Source of the DNA: Deltaproteobacteria bacterium
GTDB lineage: Bacteria > Acidobacteriota > Thermoanaerobaculia > Multivoradales > JAHZIX01
Assembly (NCBI GenBank): GCA_022601195.1
Contig: JAHZIX010000045.1
Coordinates: 62,001 to 126,000, forward strand
Length of the DNA: 64,000 bases
Reading direction: 5' to 3'
The notes beneath the pieces are model-generated. The model was not told the origin of the DNA. It saw nothing but the letters and a program-made list of their open reading frames with translations, and made no database searches. This document shows, in pieces, positions 9,784 through 18,853 of the stretch. Each line of letters starts with the position of its first letter. Position 1 is the first letter of the stretch. A program made the translations under genes and the position numbers.

Positions 9784-11460
9784 CTAGGGGCAGGAACCGA
9801 AGGCAGCCGTGTCCTGAATCGGCTGGAAGGGAGTTCGCAGGGGATTTTGATAGGTGCGGATCTGTCCAGTGGCGGTATCGGTGACGGTGATGTCCACCTG
9901 GACGTTGGTCAGGCCGCCGGCGAAGACCCAGAAGTGGTCGTTGGCACTGCAGCCGTTGAGCACTTTGATGACCATCTCCACGTTGGCTTGGCTGAAGAAC
10001 CAGAAATATCCGGTGTCGCTCGTCAAGGGAACCGCCTGACCACTTCCGGAATCTCCCGCTGGAGTTTGCCATTCGATGTCGACTCGAAACCGATCCCCCT
10101 GAAGGCATAGGCTCTCCGCCCCCGTCACACAAACCTCCCCCCCGTTCCTGAGCCGGTCAACGGAAGCCACCAAAGCATCGAAGGAAGCTTGCTCGGCAGC
10201 TGAGAGAGCGCCGCCCAAGAGGTTGTCGTCTTCGAAGGGATCTTCCTCGAGGTCGAAGAATTCCTCATAGTCACCCTCACGCCAGATCAGCTTGTAGCGC
10301 TCGTCCCGGATGCCTCGCTCCTCGACGTTAAAGGGCCCCTCTCCGTTGGGCGAAAACTGCTCGGAATAAACATAGGGCCGCACCGGCAGAGTGCTACGGG
10401 TTGGATCCGACAGGTAGGGCAGCAGGCTGACCGAGTCTTCCCCTTGGCTGGAGACTCCGGCAATTTCAGCGACGGTGGCATGGATATCGACCACATGAAC
10501 CAGGGCAAGAGACTCTTCTCCTCGGCGAGTTGCTGGAATATGAGGGCTCACGACGATGAAGGGGACGTTGGTCCCTCCTTCGTACACCGTACCTTTGGCC
10601 CTCTGCCCATCGAAGGGAGCCTCCACGGATCGCCGGGGGCTGCCGTTGTCGCCGACAAAGATGATCGTCGTGTCCGCCAGCACCTCTCCCGGAATCGAAT
10701 CGAGTAGCCGTCCCAACTCCGTATCCAGGGCTTGAACAGCGGCTTCGTAGTGATCGACGGCTGTGTTGACAGGGTTTCCGGACAACTGAAAGGTGTGGAG
10801 CTCCTGCGGTGGAGCGTGAAAGGGAGTATGGGGAGCATTGAAAGCTAGCCAGACAAACCAAGGATCTTCCCCAAAGCCGCTGACCACCGAAATCGCATCG
10901 TTGACGTTGTCGGTGGTGGCGTAAACGTTGCGCCCTTGAACGGTCACTCCATCCGTGGTTTTCGGCCAGGAGAAATAGTCGTCAATGTTCGTCAAGGTGC
11001 CAATGAACCGACTGAAGCCCGAGTCATTGGGGTGGTCCTCCAGCTGTCTTCCGAGGTGCCACTTGCCGATCGCTGCGGTGCGGTGAGTTGCCCCGAGGAT
11101 CTCCGGCAGGATCATTTCGCTGAGAGGAAGCTCCGCATTGGCGGGAGTGCCGATGCCGGTACGAAAGCCGTGGCGGCCAGTGAGCGTAGCGGCCCGAGTG
11201 GGAGAGCAAACCGGGTTGGCGTAGGCATTGCGGAAGAGAATCCCCTCCCGGGCGAGCTGATCGATGACCGGGGTCGGTCCGGGACTCGCTCCCTCGCCGG
11301 GATGGCCGTAGAGATCGTCCCGCGAGTAGACGCCGATCTTGTCTACCCCAAGGTCATCGGCAAGCACGATGATGAAGTTGTCCCGAGCCTGCGCGGCAGA
11401 AGAGAAACAAAGCGCCAGCGCGGTGAGAGCTCCCAAACAGCTGCCAACTCCTACTTTCAT
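9784..11460 (-). CDS. Secreted type I sulfatase with C-terminal accessory module
   Basis: A sulfatase/arylsulfatase of the alkaline phosphatase superfamily, hydrolysing sulfate esters in the periplasm. From the ATG at 11460 a clear signal peptide (ending near AAQA) leads into VLADDLG, whose aspartates bind Ca2+. The CSPTRAATLTG motif follows, with C85 as the cysteine converted to formylglycine. Further on are GKWHLG, NAPHTPFH and VGDNGSP. After the catalytic part (to about residue 445) comes a module of about 110 residues. It begins CLQGDRFRVDIEW and ends LRTPFQPIQD, a beta-rich segment that I have seen at the C-termini of various secreted proteins of this group. A 36-codon upstream extension is open but holds a duplicated KTVVE unit and is probably not translated. 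No maturase gene is recognised here. Confidence 0.9.
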   Translation of the reverse strand: MKVGVGSCLGALTALALCFSSAAQARDNFIIVLADDLGVDKIGVYSRDDLYGHPGEGASPGPTPVIDQLAREGILFRNAYANPVCSPTRAATLTGRHGFRTGIGTPANAELPLSEMILPEILGATHRTAAIGKWHLGRQLEDHPNDSGFSRFIGTLTNIDDYFSWPKTTDGVTVQGRNVYATTDNVNDAISVVSGFGEDPWFVWLAFNAPHTPFHAPPQELHTFQLSGNPVNTAVDHYEAAVQALDTELGRLLDSIPGEVLADTTIIFVGDNGSPRRSVEAPFDGQRAKGTVYEGGTNVPFIVVSPHIPATRRGEESLALVHVVDIHATVAEIAGVSSQGEDSVSLLPYLSDPTRSTLPVRPYVYSEQFSPNGEGPFNVEERGIRDERYKLIWREGDYEEFFDLEEDPFEDDNLLGGALSAAEQASFDALVASVDRLRNGGEVCVTGAESLCLQGDRFRVDIEWQTPAGDSGSGQAVPLTSDTGYFWFFSQANVEMVIKVLNGCSANDHFWVFAGGLTNVQVDITVTDTATGQIRTYQNPLRTPFQPIQDTAAFGSCP

Positions 11461-11752
11461 TTTCACCACTCCCATCGCTCCCCTTGGAAGCGGCCTTCCT
11501 TCGACAACTGTCTTCTCTTCGACAACCGTTTTCTGTCGCGGATCCTTGGGGGGCCGATCTCGGATCATGTCATGACCAATGACCCACTGCCGGGTAATTC
11601 TGGGAACCTCCGGGGGATGCTAATCTGGAATCGGTTCCTTCAAGACAGCAGTCGACAGACCGTGACGGTAGTTGATCCGCCACGAGAATCCCGTTCGGAG
11701 CGAGAAACACCTCCGTCACTGATCCCCTGGTTGCAACAGGAGACTCGAGACC

Positions 11753-12265
11753 ATGAAGAAACTTCTTCTCGCCATAGCCGCCGTAGCCGCTTTGTGCATT
11801 ATTGCCATCCTCGGCATCCTGCTCTACATCGGCGTCAAGGGACCGGAGACCTTCGTCGTCTCAGGGCAGCAAATGAACCGAGCCCACGCTCGCATCGTCC
11901 GGGACCTTGGCCTCTTGAACGACTCCGAGAAAATCCACTACTTCTACTCCGATGCCCTGCTCGATATCCGCCAAGGCATGTACTTTGTGACCACGAAGCG
12001 TCTCGTGCTTTACAGCGACGAGTGGGAAGATCCCAAGCTGGTGACACCCCTGGCAGCCATCATCGACGCCGAAGGGGAATTCAACGAGTCTTTTTTTGAA
12101 GACAGCTACATCACGGTCACACTCAATACCGGTGAAGAGTGGACCTTTCCCATCTCCAGCGAGAAAGGCAAAGACCAGGCCTTTTACGACTTTCTGATTT
12201 CTAGGTCTAGCATGGACAGTTTCGACGGACGAGACCTCCCTCTCGAAGCCAACGATGTGAATTGA
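11753..12265 (+). CDS. Membrane-anchored protein with PH-like C-terminal region
   Basis: 170 residues, no named family. One strongly hydrophobic helix (residues about 3-27) could be a signal anchor. The rest alternates beta-strand-like segments, with YFVTTKRLVLYSDEW and a late EEWTFPISSEKGKDQAFYDFL, resembling bacterial PH-domain folds that begin with a 'T..RL' strand. The cell location would be periplasmic or inner membrane. A GGAG lies 12 bp before the ATG. It stands alone between the divergent sulfatase and the next plus-strand lipoprotein. The PH resemblance is inference. Confidence 0.65.
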   Translation: MKKLLLAIAAVAALCIIAILGILLYIGVKGPETFVVSGQQMNRAHARIVRDLGLLNDSEKIHYFYSDALLDIRQGMYFVTTKRLVLYSDEWEDPKLVTPLAAIIDAEGEFNESFFEDSYITVTLNTGEEWTFPISSEKGKDQAFYDFLISRSSMDSFDGRDLPLEANDVN

Positions 12266-12298
12266 CCGGAAGCACCCCTGACAGGAAGCACCTCTAGC

Positions 12299-12320
12299 CG
12301 GAAGCATAAGAGCGCTTCCG
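12299..12320 (+). other. Hairpin downstream of the PH-like gene
   Basis: CGGAAGC (12299-12305) pairs with GCTTCCG (12314-12320) over an 8-nt loop. GGAAGCA also occurs twice more just upstream (near 12268 and 12283). No T tract follows, so an intrinsic terminator is doubtful. The remaining 12321-12510 shows no gene. Confidence 0.3.
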
Positions 12321-12510
12321 CCCCCTCGATGGGAGAGATCTCCACTTTCCCCGTACTGGCCCCTGCTAGCCCCGCGCTGGCCCCAGAATGCCGCCGAAAA
12401 GATGCATTTGGCTTTTCTTGATCCTCATCGAGCTTCGATTCCGCGTTACTACCGGTGATCGCGATTCCGACCCTTACCATCAGCAACCCTACAGATATCG
12501 GGAGTCCCCT

Positions 12511-14598
12511 ATGTCCCTCTTCGACCGTCAACATCCTTCCGGACAAGCCATTCGCCGACAGGCTCTCCTAAGGGAGGGTGCCTTCTTACTCCTGGTTCCT
12601 CTCGTTCTATTTGGAGCTTGCAGCCACCCCAGCTCAAAGCTTGACACGACCAGCCCTACGAACCGCACCAAGAAGAGCCCCACGGAGACAAAAGCTACGA
12701 CGTGGAAAAAAGCTGTCCTCGCACCAAAGACTAGCGCTGCCAGACGCCACTCTGGGGTGCCCCAAGCACTCGAAGGGTTGCTCTTCCAGGACGATCGCGT
12801 GCAGGTGGACCTGGCCCGGCCTTATCGGCTGATGGGTGCCGGTAGCTGGCGGGAGCATCTCGCCCGAGGTTGGCGGTTCTTCGATTCGGGCCGCACAGTG
12901 GAAGCCATGGCAGCTTTTACCGCAGCGGTGGTCGCGGCGCCGTGGGCCGTACCTCCCTACTTGGGATTGGCAAAGACCCTGATTGCCAAGAGGAAACCTC
13001 GAGAGGCCCGAGCAGCGATCATGACTGCGCTGGACCTGGACTCCACCAACAGTGAAACCTGGTTTCTCCGCGGTTCCATCGAAGAGCTCCTCGGCGACCG
13101 GGGTGCGGCGATTGCGGCCTACGAAGAAGTCCTCCAGGAAGAACCCGCTCACGGCCGAGCCCATAGCCGCTTGGCCGCCCTCAGCTACCTCTTGGGAAAC
13201 CTCTCAGGGGCTCGGGAGCACCTGGCAGCGGCCGAGGCAAGCGGGCAGCAAGTTCCCCGTCTCCTGCCAGGATTGCTTTCTGGAAAGAAGCTTCCCAAGG
13301 TCGCAGTCCAACCCTGGGGGGAGCAGGGAAGGGGATCCATCGGCCCTCAGATCCGCATCGATGCCGGTGGCGGCAACTCTCAAGCAAACGAGATCAGCGC
13401 CTCCGCGTCAGACATGGCTCCCGGAGTCGCTGTCGCTGCTTGGAACGATTTCCGGGACCCCATTCGTCTTGGTGTCGCAGTCACTCTCGATGGTGGCACC
13501 ACCTGGGCCGACTTCATCATCCGGCCACCGGTGGCACACCAAACCGGTCAGGAAGGGGACCCCATGACCGCCTACGACCCCAGGACCGGTACCTTGTGGG
13601 TAGGAGGGTTGTCCTTCGGTGAGGGTGGGATCTTCGTGGCCCGGAAGGTGATGGGCTCCGCCAGCTTCGAACCCTCGGTTATGGTGGAGGCCGCAGGGGG
13701 AACGGACAAGCCTTGGATGGCAGCTGGACCCTCTCCCTTCAACCCCGAGATCACTCACCTCTATGTCGTCTACAACTTCGGGCTCCGGGTTTCTACGGAC
13801 CTGGGTACCAATTGGGGGCCGCTGCTCCCCTTGGAAAGCGGTATCGGCTACCTGCCCCGGGTGGGCCCTCAAGGAGAGCTCTACATCTCCTACGGAACTC
13901 TCGATGCCGTCCAGCTCCAGGTTAGCCTCGACGGTGGTTCGACCCTTGGCGACACCATCGTCGCCGCGACTCGCATGGAGCCCCTCCAGACGGATACGAC
14001 AAACCGTATTCCCGGGCTGTTCAGGGCCCCTTCTTTTGGCCTCCTGGCGGTCGACTCCAACACCGGGCGACTCTACGCTCTGTGGGTCGACACCACCTCC
14101 ATCAGTGACGGTGAAACCGATCTCGACCTCTACTTGATTCACTCCGACAACGGCGGTGCCACGTGGAGCCTGCCCAACGCCTTCGCCTTGCCAGGGGATC
14201 AATTCCTCCCCTGGTTCGAGGTCGACGACGCCGGTCGTTTGCATTTGGTCTTCCTCGACACTCGCCACACGGCTCAAAGCGACGCCGACGAGATTGCCTT
14301 CATCGATGCGTACTACGCCGTTAGCGAGGACGGAGGGAACACCTGGAGTGAAGCTCGACTCACTCCAGAACCCTGGAGCAGTGAGTTCACGGACCCGGAG
14401 ATCGACGGATTCGATCAGTTCATCGGCGACTACCTTGGAATCGCGGTAGCGGAAGACCGCATCTACCCGATCTACCTCTCCACTCAAAACGGTGATGCAG
14501 ACCTCTTCACCCATGTCATCGAGTTCTCTTCTGCACCGATCTTCTCCGATGGCTTCGAGTCCGGCGGTACTTCTGCTTGGGGACTGACCGTACCCTAG
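12511..14598 (+). CDS. Putative lipoprotein with TPR repeats and a BNR/sialidase-like propeller, DGFESG C-terminus
   Basis: About 695 residues from the ATG at 12511, which has GGGAG 6 bp upstream; an earlier in-frame ATG at 12388 lacks a ribosome site and a signal peptide. The N-terminus ends its hydrophobic stretch at LVLFGAC, suggesting a lipoprotein. Residues about 110-240 hold TPR helices (AIAAYEEVLQEEPAHGRAHSRLA). Residues about 280-670 hold repeated Asp/Gly-Thr-W blades (DGGTTWADF, DNGGATWSL, DGGNTWSEA), typical of BNR/sialidase-like propellers. The last residues, IFSDGFESGGTSAWGLTVP, match the tag on the unrelated protein ending at 39924. No catalytic sialidase set was identified, so a binding or structural role is likely. 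Confidence 0.78.
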   Translation: MSLFDRQHPSGQAIRRQALLREGAFLLLVPLVLFGACSHPSSKLDTTSPTNRTKKSPTETKATTWKKAVLAPKTSAARRHSGVPQALEGLLFQDDRVQVDLARPYRLMGAGSWREHLARGWRFFDSGRTVEAMAAFTAAVVAAPWAVPPYLGLAKTLIAKRKPREARAAIMTALDLDSTNSETWFLRGSIEELLGDRGAAIAAYEEVLQEEPAHGRAHSRLAALSYLLGNLSGAREHLAAAEASGQQVPRLLPGLLSGKKLPKVAVQPWGEQGRGSIGPQIRIDAGGGNSQANEISASASDMAPGVAVAAWNDFRDPIRLGVAVTLDGGTTWADFIIRPPVAHQTGQEGDPMTAYDPRTGTLWVGGLSFGEGGIFVARKVMGSASFEPSVMVEAAGGTDKPWMAAGPSPFNPEITHLYVVYNFGLRVSTDLGTNWGPLLPLESGIGYLPRVGPQGELYISYGTLDAVQLQVSLDGGSTLGDTIVAATRMEPLQTDTTNRIPGLFRAPSFGLLAVDSNTGRLYALWVDTTSISDGETDLDLYLIHSDNGGATWSLPNAFALPGDQFLPWFEVDDAGRLHLVFLDTRHTAQSDADEIAFIDAYYAVSEDGGNTWSEARLTPEPWSSEFTDPEIDGFDQFIGDYLGIAVAEDRIYPIYLSTQNGDADLFTHVIEFSSAPIFSDGFESGGTSAWGLTVP

Positions 14599-14629
14599 GA
14601 ACTACCGACAATCGTGGAGCCAACGGGTA

Positions 14630-15583
14630 TCAGGAAAAGGTCCGGCGATACGCAGACGGGGAGGTTCCGACCACACGTTTAAAGTGCAAACGCAGTAGTT
14701 GGGAATCGGAAAACCCTGCCCGGTGAGCAATGCCATCTAAAGGTAGGGAGGTGGTTCCCAAGAGATCCTGAACGAGGCGAATTCTTTCGTTTTGGAGCCA
14801 CCGGTGGGGAGTCGAGCCGGTGGCAGCCTTGAACTTACGGGCAAAGGTCCTTTGAGACATTTTTGCTTGCTTTGCCATGCTCGCAATGGTGTGCGGTTTC
14901 GCCAGAGTGCCTCGAAGTACATCTAGCAATTCCGCGACCGCCTGCACTTCCGGGTCCGGGGCCACTGGGGTATCGATGAATTGTTTTTGGCCACCGTCCC
15001 GATGAGGTTGGGCCACCAATCGGCGGGCCACCGCGTTTGCGACCTCCGGGCCGAGGTCACGACGAATCAAGTGCAAGCCCATGTCGATCCCAGCAGAGCT
15101 TCCCGCCGACGTGATCACGTCACCTTCGTCCACATAGAGAACGTCTGAGTTCACTTGAACGGTGGGAAAACGGCGAGCCAATTCCGCTGCGAACATCCAA
15201 TGGGTAGCGGCGCTCTTGCCGTCCAGAAGGCCTGCCTCACCGAGTACAAAGGCTCCAGAACAGATGGAAAGAATGCGCGCTCCCTCAGCGTTTGCTCGCC
15301 GTAATTTCTTGATCAGTCTCGAGGGGACTGGAACATCGGTCTCTTTCCAGCCGGGAATGATAATCGTACCTGCCGTGTCTAGGATTCGCAGGGTGAAAGG
15401 CACCTCTACGGAGATCCCCCCTGTGGCTCTCAACGGGCCTTCGTCGACTCGAGCAACTCGCAATCGGTACCAGCGATCGAACTCCGGACGGGGTAACCCG
15501 AACAGCTCCGCCACGATGCCGAATTCGAAGGTACAGAGCCCGTCATAGGCGAGGGCAACAACATTCATGGGGTCACGCTTCAT
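14630..15583 (-). CDS. ftrA: GlxA/FtrA-type transcriptional regulator (DJ-1/PfpI plus AraC HTH)
   Basis: 317 residues. The N-terminal half is a DJ-1/PfpI-like amidotransferase domain with ILSICSGAFVLGEAGLL, the cysteine lying in the nucleophile-elbow position. The C-terminal ~100 residues are an AraC-family double helix-turn-helix (MAKQAKMSQRTFARKFKAA and IAHRAGFSDSQLLRLHFKR). Overall similarity, including the GGISVEVPF and DVITSAGSSAGID segments, points to FtrA. It diverges from the rhodanese operon across 170 bp, an arrangement often seen for FtrA, so it probably controls that operon. The symbol is a family-level assignment. Confidence 0.85.
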   Translation of the reverse strand: MKRDPMNVVALAYDGLCTFEFGIVAELFGLPRPEFDRWYRLRVARVDEGPLRATGGISVEVPFTLRILDTAGTIIIPGWKETDVPVPSRLIKKLRRANAEGARILSICSGAFVLGEAGLLDGKSAATHWMFAAELARRFPTVQVNSDVLYVDEGDVITSAGSSAGIDMGLHLIRRDLGPEVANAVARRLVAQPHRDGGQKQFIDTPVAPDPEVQAVAELLDVLRGTLAKPHTIASMAKQAKMSQRTFARKFKAATGSTPHRWLQNERIRLVQDLLGTTSLPLDGIAHRAGFSDSQLLRLHFKRVVGTSPSAYRRTFS

Positions 15584-15753
15584 GGCAGTATCTTACCCTT
15601 AATAGTCGTTTTTGCCACTAGAGACAAAGCTGCCTCGGTGGCGATACTAGATCCCGTCCTGAGATTGAGTCGGCTCAGAAAGAAAGTTCAACAAGAAACT
15701 TCAGACAGAGATCCCTGACGAAGACTCCAGCCAAAGACACTAAGGAGGCAACC

Positions 15754-16161
15754 ATGAAAGTTCGACCCAAGAACGAAGTCATCCGCGTCAAAACCTTGCC
15801 CCCGGCGGAAGCTCTGGAACATTTCGAGACCCGCTTTGCCCAAGAGACCGACTGCTGGGATGTTCATTCGACCCAGGAGCTCGAGGAACGTGGATTCGTG
15901 CTCCTAGACGTGCGCTCCAAAGAGGCCTTTTCGAAGGGGCACCTGCCGGGTGCCATCCACCTTCCCCACTGGACTCTCAACCAAAGTAAGCTAGCCGAGT
16001 ATCCCGTCGACACCCTGTTTGTGACCTATTGCGCGGGCCCCCATTGCAACGCTTCGACCAAGGCAGCAGCGAAGCTGGCTCGCCTGGGACGACCGGTCAA
16101 GGAGATGATCGGAGGGGTCACGGGCTGGCTCGATGAGGGCTTCACCCTGGAGACTTCATGA
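15754..16161 (+). CDS. Rhodanese-like domain protein
   Basis: A single rhodanese domain of 135 residues. The fold markers are LLDVRSKEAFSKGHLPGAIHLP and the active-site region VTYCAGPHCNAS, where the first cysteine is the likely sulfur carrier. The end, GGVTGWLDEGF, is typical. An AGGAGG site precedes the ATG. It is first in a five-gene run of overlapping genes opposite the FtrA-like regulator. The sulfur acceptor is unknown. Confidence 0.88.
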   Translation: MKVRPKNEVIRVKTLPPAEALEHFETRFAQETDCWDVHSTQELEERGFVLLDVRSKEAFSKGHLPGAIHLPHWTLNQSKLAEYPVDTLFVTYCAGPHCNASTKAAAKLARLGRPVKEMIGGVTGWLDEGFTLETS

Positions 16162-16700
16162 ACCCGGCGAGGTCGGTTCGCCGCCTCGAAGAGAAGGATC
16201 TGCCAGAGCTGGTAGAGCTCTGCCGCGAGCATGCAGCCTTTGAGCAAGCTCCATGGGTAGAGAAGGAACGACTGGCCGGCCTCAGAGACCTCTTTCTTAC
16301 CTCCGATGACTCTCGCTGCTGGGTTCTTGATGCCCCGGACGAACTGGCCGGTTTTGCCAGTGCCAGCCTCGAACTCGCCACCTGGGACGCCCAGCGCTAC
16401 CTTCATCTCGATTGCCTCTACTTGCGTGAGGCGTATCGCGGCCAGGGCCTGGGTCTAGCCCTGGTCGAGAGAGTCGCCCAAGCCGCTCTGGAAATGGGGG
16501 CAGTCAACCTCCAGTGGCAAACCCCTGAATGGAATGATGGCGCGGAGCGCTTTTATCGGCGGCTCGGGGCGGTGCCGCAGAGGAAACTCCGCTTCACCCT
16601 CAGCCTTCACGGCTGCGCTCAGCTACTCGGCAGCAAGCCGAATATCCAAGCTCCGACCCCCAGCGAACCGGTATCCCGTAGCCTCTCCGAGGGGCCATGA
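16158..16700 (+). CDS. GNAT-family N-acetyltransferase
   Basis: 180 residues. Acetyl-CoA-binding motif A is visible as YLREAYRGQGLGLALVERV, followed by ALEMGAVNLQWQTPEWNDGAERFYRRLGA, the usual motif B region. The ATG overlaps the rhodanese stop by 4 bp (ATGA), so translation is probably coupled. The last ~25 residues are low-complexity and not conserved in GNATs. The substrate is unknown. Confidence 0.88.
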   Translation: MNPARSVRRLEEKDLPELVELCREHAAFEQAPWVEKERLAGLRDLFLTSDDSRCWVLDAPDELAGFASASLELATWDAQRYLHLDCLYLREAYRGQGLGLALVERVAQAALEMGAVNLQWQTPEWNDGAERFYRRLGAVPQRKLRFTLSLHGCAQLLGSKPNIQAPTPSEPVSRSLSEGP

Positions 16701-17623
16701 CGAGACCGGGAATCATCGGCGCTGCGGCAGCGGTAGTCTTCATCTGGGGTGCTTCCTATGTGGCCCTGAAAATCGCTCTAGAAGATCTCTCACCTGGGCA
16801 CCTGGCCTTGGCTCGGTATTTGGTTGCGACTATCGTTTTTCTAGCCCTTCTGGCGGTAAGAAGAATTTCGATCCCGACCCCGAGAGACCTCTTTCGTCTG
16901 GCGCTTTCCGGCGCCATCGGAATCGCCTTCTACAGCCTGATCTTGAATGCCGGGCAGATGACCGTGAGCGCCGGCATTGCCAGCATGCTAGTGAATACAG
17001 TTCCCATTTGGACCTCTCTTCTTTCCGTTGCCCTTCTCGGAGAGCGTATCGGGGCTGCGGGCTGGTCCGGAACGGTTCTATCCTTCACAGGAGTGGCGCT
17101 CATCGGTTTTCACAGAAGTGGTTGGTCCGGGTTCGAAATGGGGACCCTATTGATCGTTACCGCGGCGATCTCACAGGCGGTGTATTTCATCCTTGCCAAG
17201 CCACTGCTCGAGCGCCACCATCCCATAGACGTAACCGCCTATGGGGTCTGGTTCGGCACTCTCTTCCTGCTTCCTTTTGGAAGAGGGTTGGGCCAGGCCC
17301 TGGAACAAGCTAGCCTAGCAACGTTGGGGTCCGTCCTCTTTCTCGGAATCGGCACTGGCGCCCTCGCCTACATCGCCTGGTTCTACGTACTGGCGCAGCT
17401 TCCTGCGGGACAGGCATCCAATATTCTCTTCTTGGTGCCGGTTGCTGCGATTTTTCTTGGTTGGTTGATCTTGGGAGAAACCCTTTCCTTTATAGCGCTT
17501 CTGGGAGGAAGTCTCGCAATCGCAGGGGTTCTTGTCAGCAAGAGAGATCAAAATCAACAAGAAGCCCCAAATCAAGAAAGACTTACTAACAACTCACCCC
17601 AACGACCCCGGGAGAAGCCTTGA
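16697..17623 (+). CDS. EamA-family (DMT superfamily) transporter
   Basis: 308 residues with ten predicted membrane helices arranged as two EamA repeats. The first starts FIWGASYVALKIAL and contains TVPIWTSLLSVALLGERIG; the second contains LFLVPVAAIFLGWLILGE. This is the pattern of drug/metabolite exporters such as RhaT/YdcZ relatives. The start overlaps the GNAT stop by ATGA. The C-terminal tail is polar and cytosolic. Confidence 0.9.
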   Translation: MTRPGIIGAAAAVVFIWGASYVALKIALEDLSPGHLALARYLVATIVFLALLAVRRISIPTPRDLFRLALSGAIGIAFYSLILNAGQMTVSAGIASMLVNTVPIWTSLLSVALLGERIGAAGWSGTVLSFTGVALIGFHRSGWSGFEMGTLLIVTAAISQAVYFILAKPLLERHHPIDVTAYGVWFGTLFLLPFGRGLGQALEQASLATLGSVLFLGIGTGALAYIAWFYVLAQLPAGQASNILFLVPVAAIFLGWLILGETLSFIALLGGSLAIAGVLVSKRDQNQQEAPNQERLTNNSPQRPREKP

Positions 17624-18429
17624 AAACCTTTATTGTCGACTCATTCACCGAGGAACCCTTCAAGGGAAACCCTGCAGGCGTTTGCTTCGTTGACGGCTAC
17701 CTCGAGCCTGATCGAATGATCCTCATCGCTCAGGAGTTAAACCTTTCTGAAACAGCCTTCATTCAACCCACCTCGAGCAACGGAAATTTTTCTATTCGAT
17801 ACTTTTCCCCAAAAATGGAGATACCACTCTGTGGCCATGCAACCCTAGCCTCCGCTCAAGTCGTATTCATGACCGAAGGGATCAAGGAAGCTCAATTCAA
17901 AACTTCTGAAGGACTGAACCTGACCACAAAGGAACTCGACGGTCAAATAGTGTTGGAGTTCCCTCTTTACAAAACCGAGCCCGCCGAAGCTCCACCAGCT
18001 CTATTGGCAGCCCTTGGAATTGACACAATCGTCAACGCGGCCTACAACCATGAAACAAAAATCCTTCTCCTCGAGACAGGCAACGCTCAAACCCTTGCAT
18101 CTTTGAGACCAAACTTTGGCGCCCTCCTTCAATCCCACGACTCCATCAACGGTGTATTGGTTACCACCGCTACAGGAACAGGAGACTATGACTTTCATTC
18201 GAGATATTTCTGGCCCTGGAGCGGCACCAACGAGGACCCCGTGACGGGAGGCACTCACACTTTTCTTACACCCTATTGGTCCAAAAGATTAGGCAAGGCG
18301 AAAATGAAATCGTTTCAATCATCGCAACGCACAGGGTCGATGGAAGTAGAGATAGTGGACAGAAAATTATTTATCAAGAGCAGCGCTGTCATCGTATTCG
18401 CAGGCGAATTATTTTTGAATCAGGGATAG
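17620..18429 (+). CDS. PhzF-family isomerase-like protein
   Basis: 269 residues, usual PhzF length. The opening FIVDSFTEEPFKGNPAGVC, the ELNLSETAF segment with the conserved acidic residue, the CGHATLAS motif and the late NEDPVTGGTHTFL define the PhzF/YddE fold; family members isomerise or epimerise small metabolites. The start is a TTG at 17620 that overlaps the previous stop (TTGA) and has GGAGAAG upstream. Sampled lines of this gene have about 40-53% G+C against about 60% around it, hinting at a different origin. The substrate cannot be deduced. Confidence 0.87.
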   Translation: MKTFIVDSFTEEPFKGNPAGVCFVDGYLEPDRMILIAQELNLSETAFIQPTSSNGNFSIRYFSPKMEIPLCGHATLASAQVVFMTEGIKEAQFKTSEGLNLTTKELDGQIVLEFPLYKTEPAEAPPALLAALGIDTIVNAAYNHETKILLLETGNAQTLASLRPNFGALLQSHDSINGVLVTTATGTGDYDFHSRYFWPWSGTNEDPVTGGTHTFLTPYWSKRLGKAKMKSFQSSQRTGSMEVEIVDRKLFIKSSAVIVFAGELFLNQG

Positions 18430-18505
18430 ATCCCCGGTCGAGTTATTCCCTTAGACAGATGACACTACCAACCACATTTAGCCCAATCATACAAAGGCAC
18501 TCAGC

Positions 18506-18817
18506 ATGGTCACTTGCTTTCTACGTTACACAGTCGTTCCGAGAAAACTAGAGCAATTCCAACAGTACGCAAAATGGTGGATATCTTTGGTAGGCCGATT
18601 CGGCGGCAAACATCATGGCTACTTCCTGCCATCTGAAGGCACCAGCAACATCGCACTAGCCATGTTTTCGTTCACCTCCCTGGCCGAGTACGAGAGCTAT
18701 CGGGTTGCCTCTCTCCAAGATCCCGAATGCCTAAGGGCTTTTCAATTCGCCGAAGACACCGGCTGTATCGTCAGTTACGAACGAAGCTTCTTTCGCCCAG
18801 TGTTTGACTCGGAATGA
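18506..18817 (+). CDS. NIPSNAP-family small protein
   Basis: 103 residues with the NIPSNAP ferredoxin-like alpha-beta pattern: CFLRYTVVPRKLEQFQQYAKWW, then GGKHHGYFLPSEG, ALAMFSFTSLAEYESYR and a closing SYERSFFRPV. The function of bacterial NIPSNAP proteins is unclear. It lies 76 bp after the PhzF gene and is probably the last gene of the FtrA-linked operon. An AAAGG lies upstream of the ATG. Confidence 0.8.
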   Translation: MVTCFLRYTVVPRKLEQFQQYAKWWISLVGRFGGKHHGYFLPSEGTSNIALAMFSFTSLAEYESYRVASLQDPECLRAFQFAEDTGCIVSYERSFFRPVFDSE

Positions 18818-18853
18818 GCCCTGGCAAGGTTCTGGAGTTAGAATTCCTCTGGT

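Noticed and set aside
13408..14514. Minus-strand frame of 368 codons opposite the TPR/propeller lipoprotein
   Set aside because: Antisense shadow of a high-G+C gene; no family features and no ribosome site.
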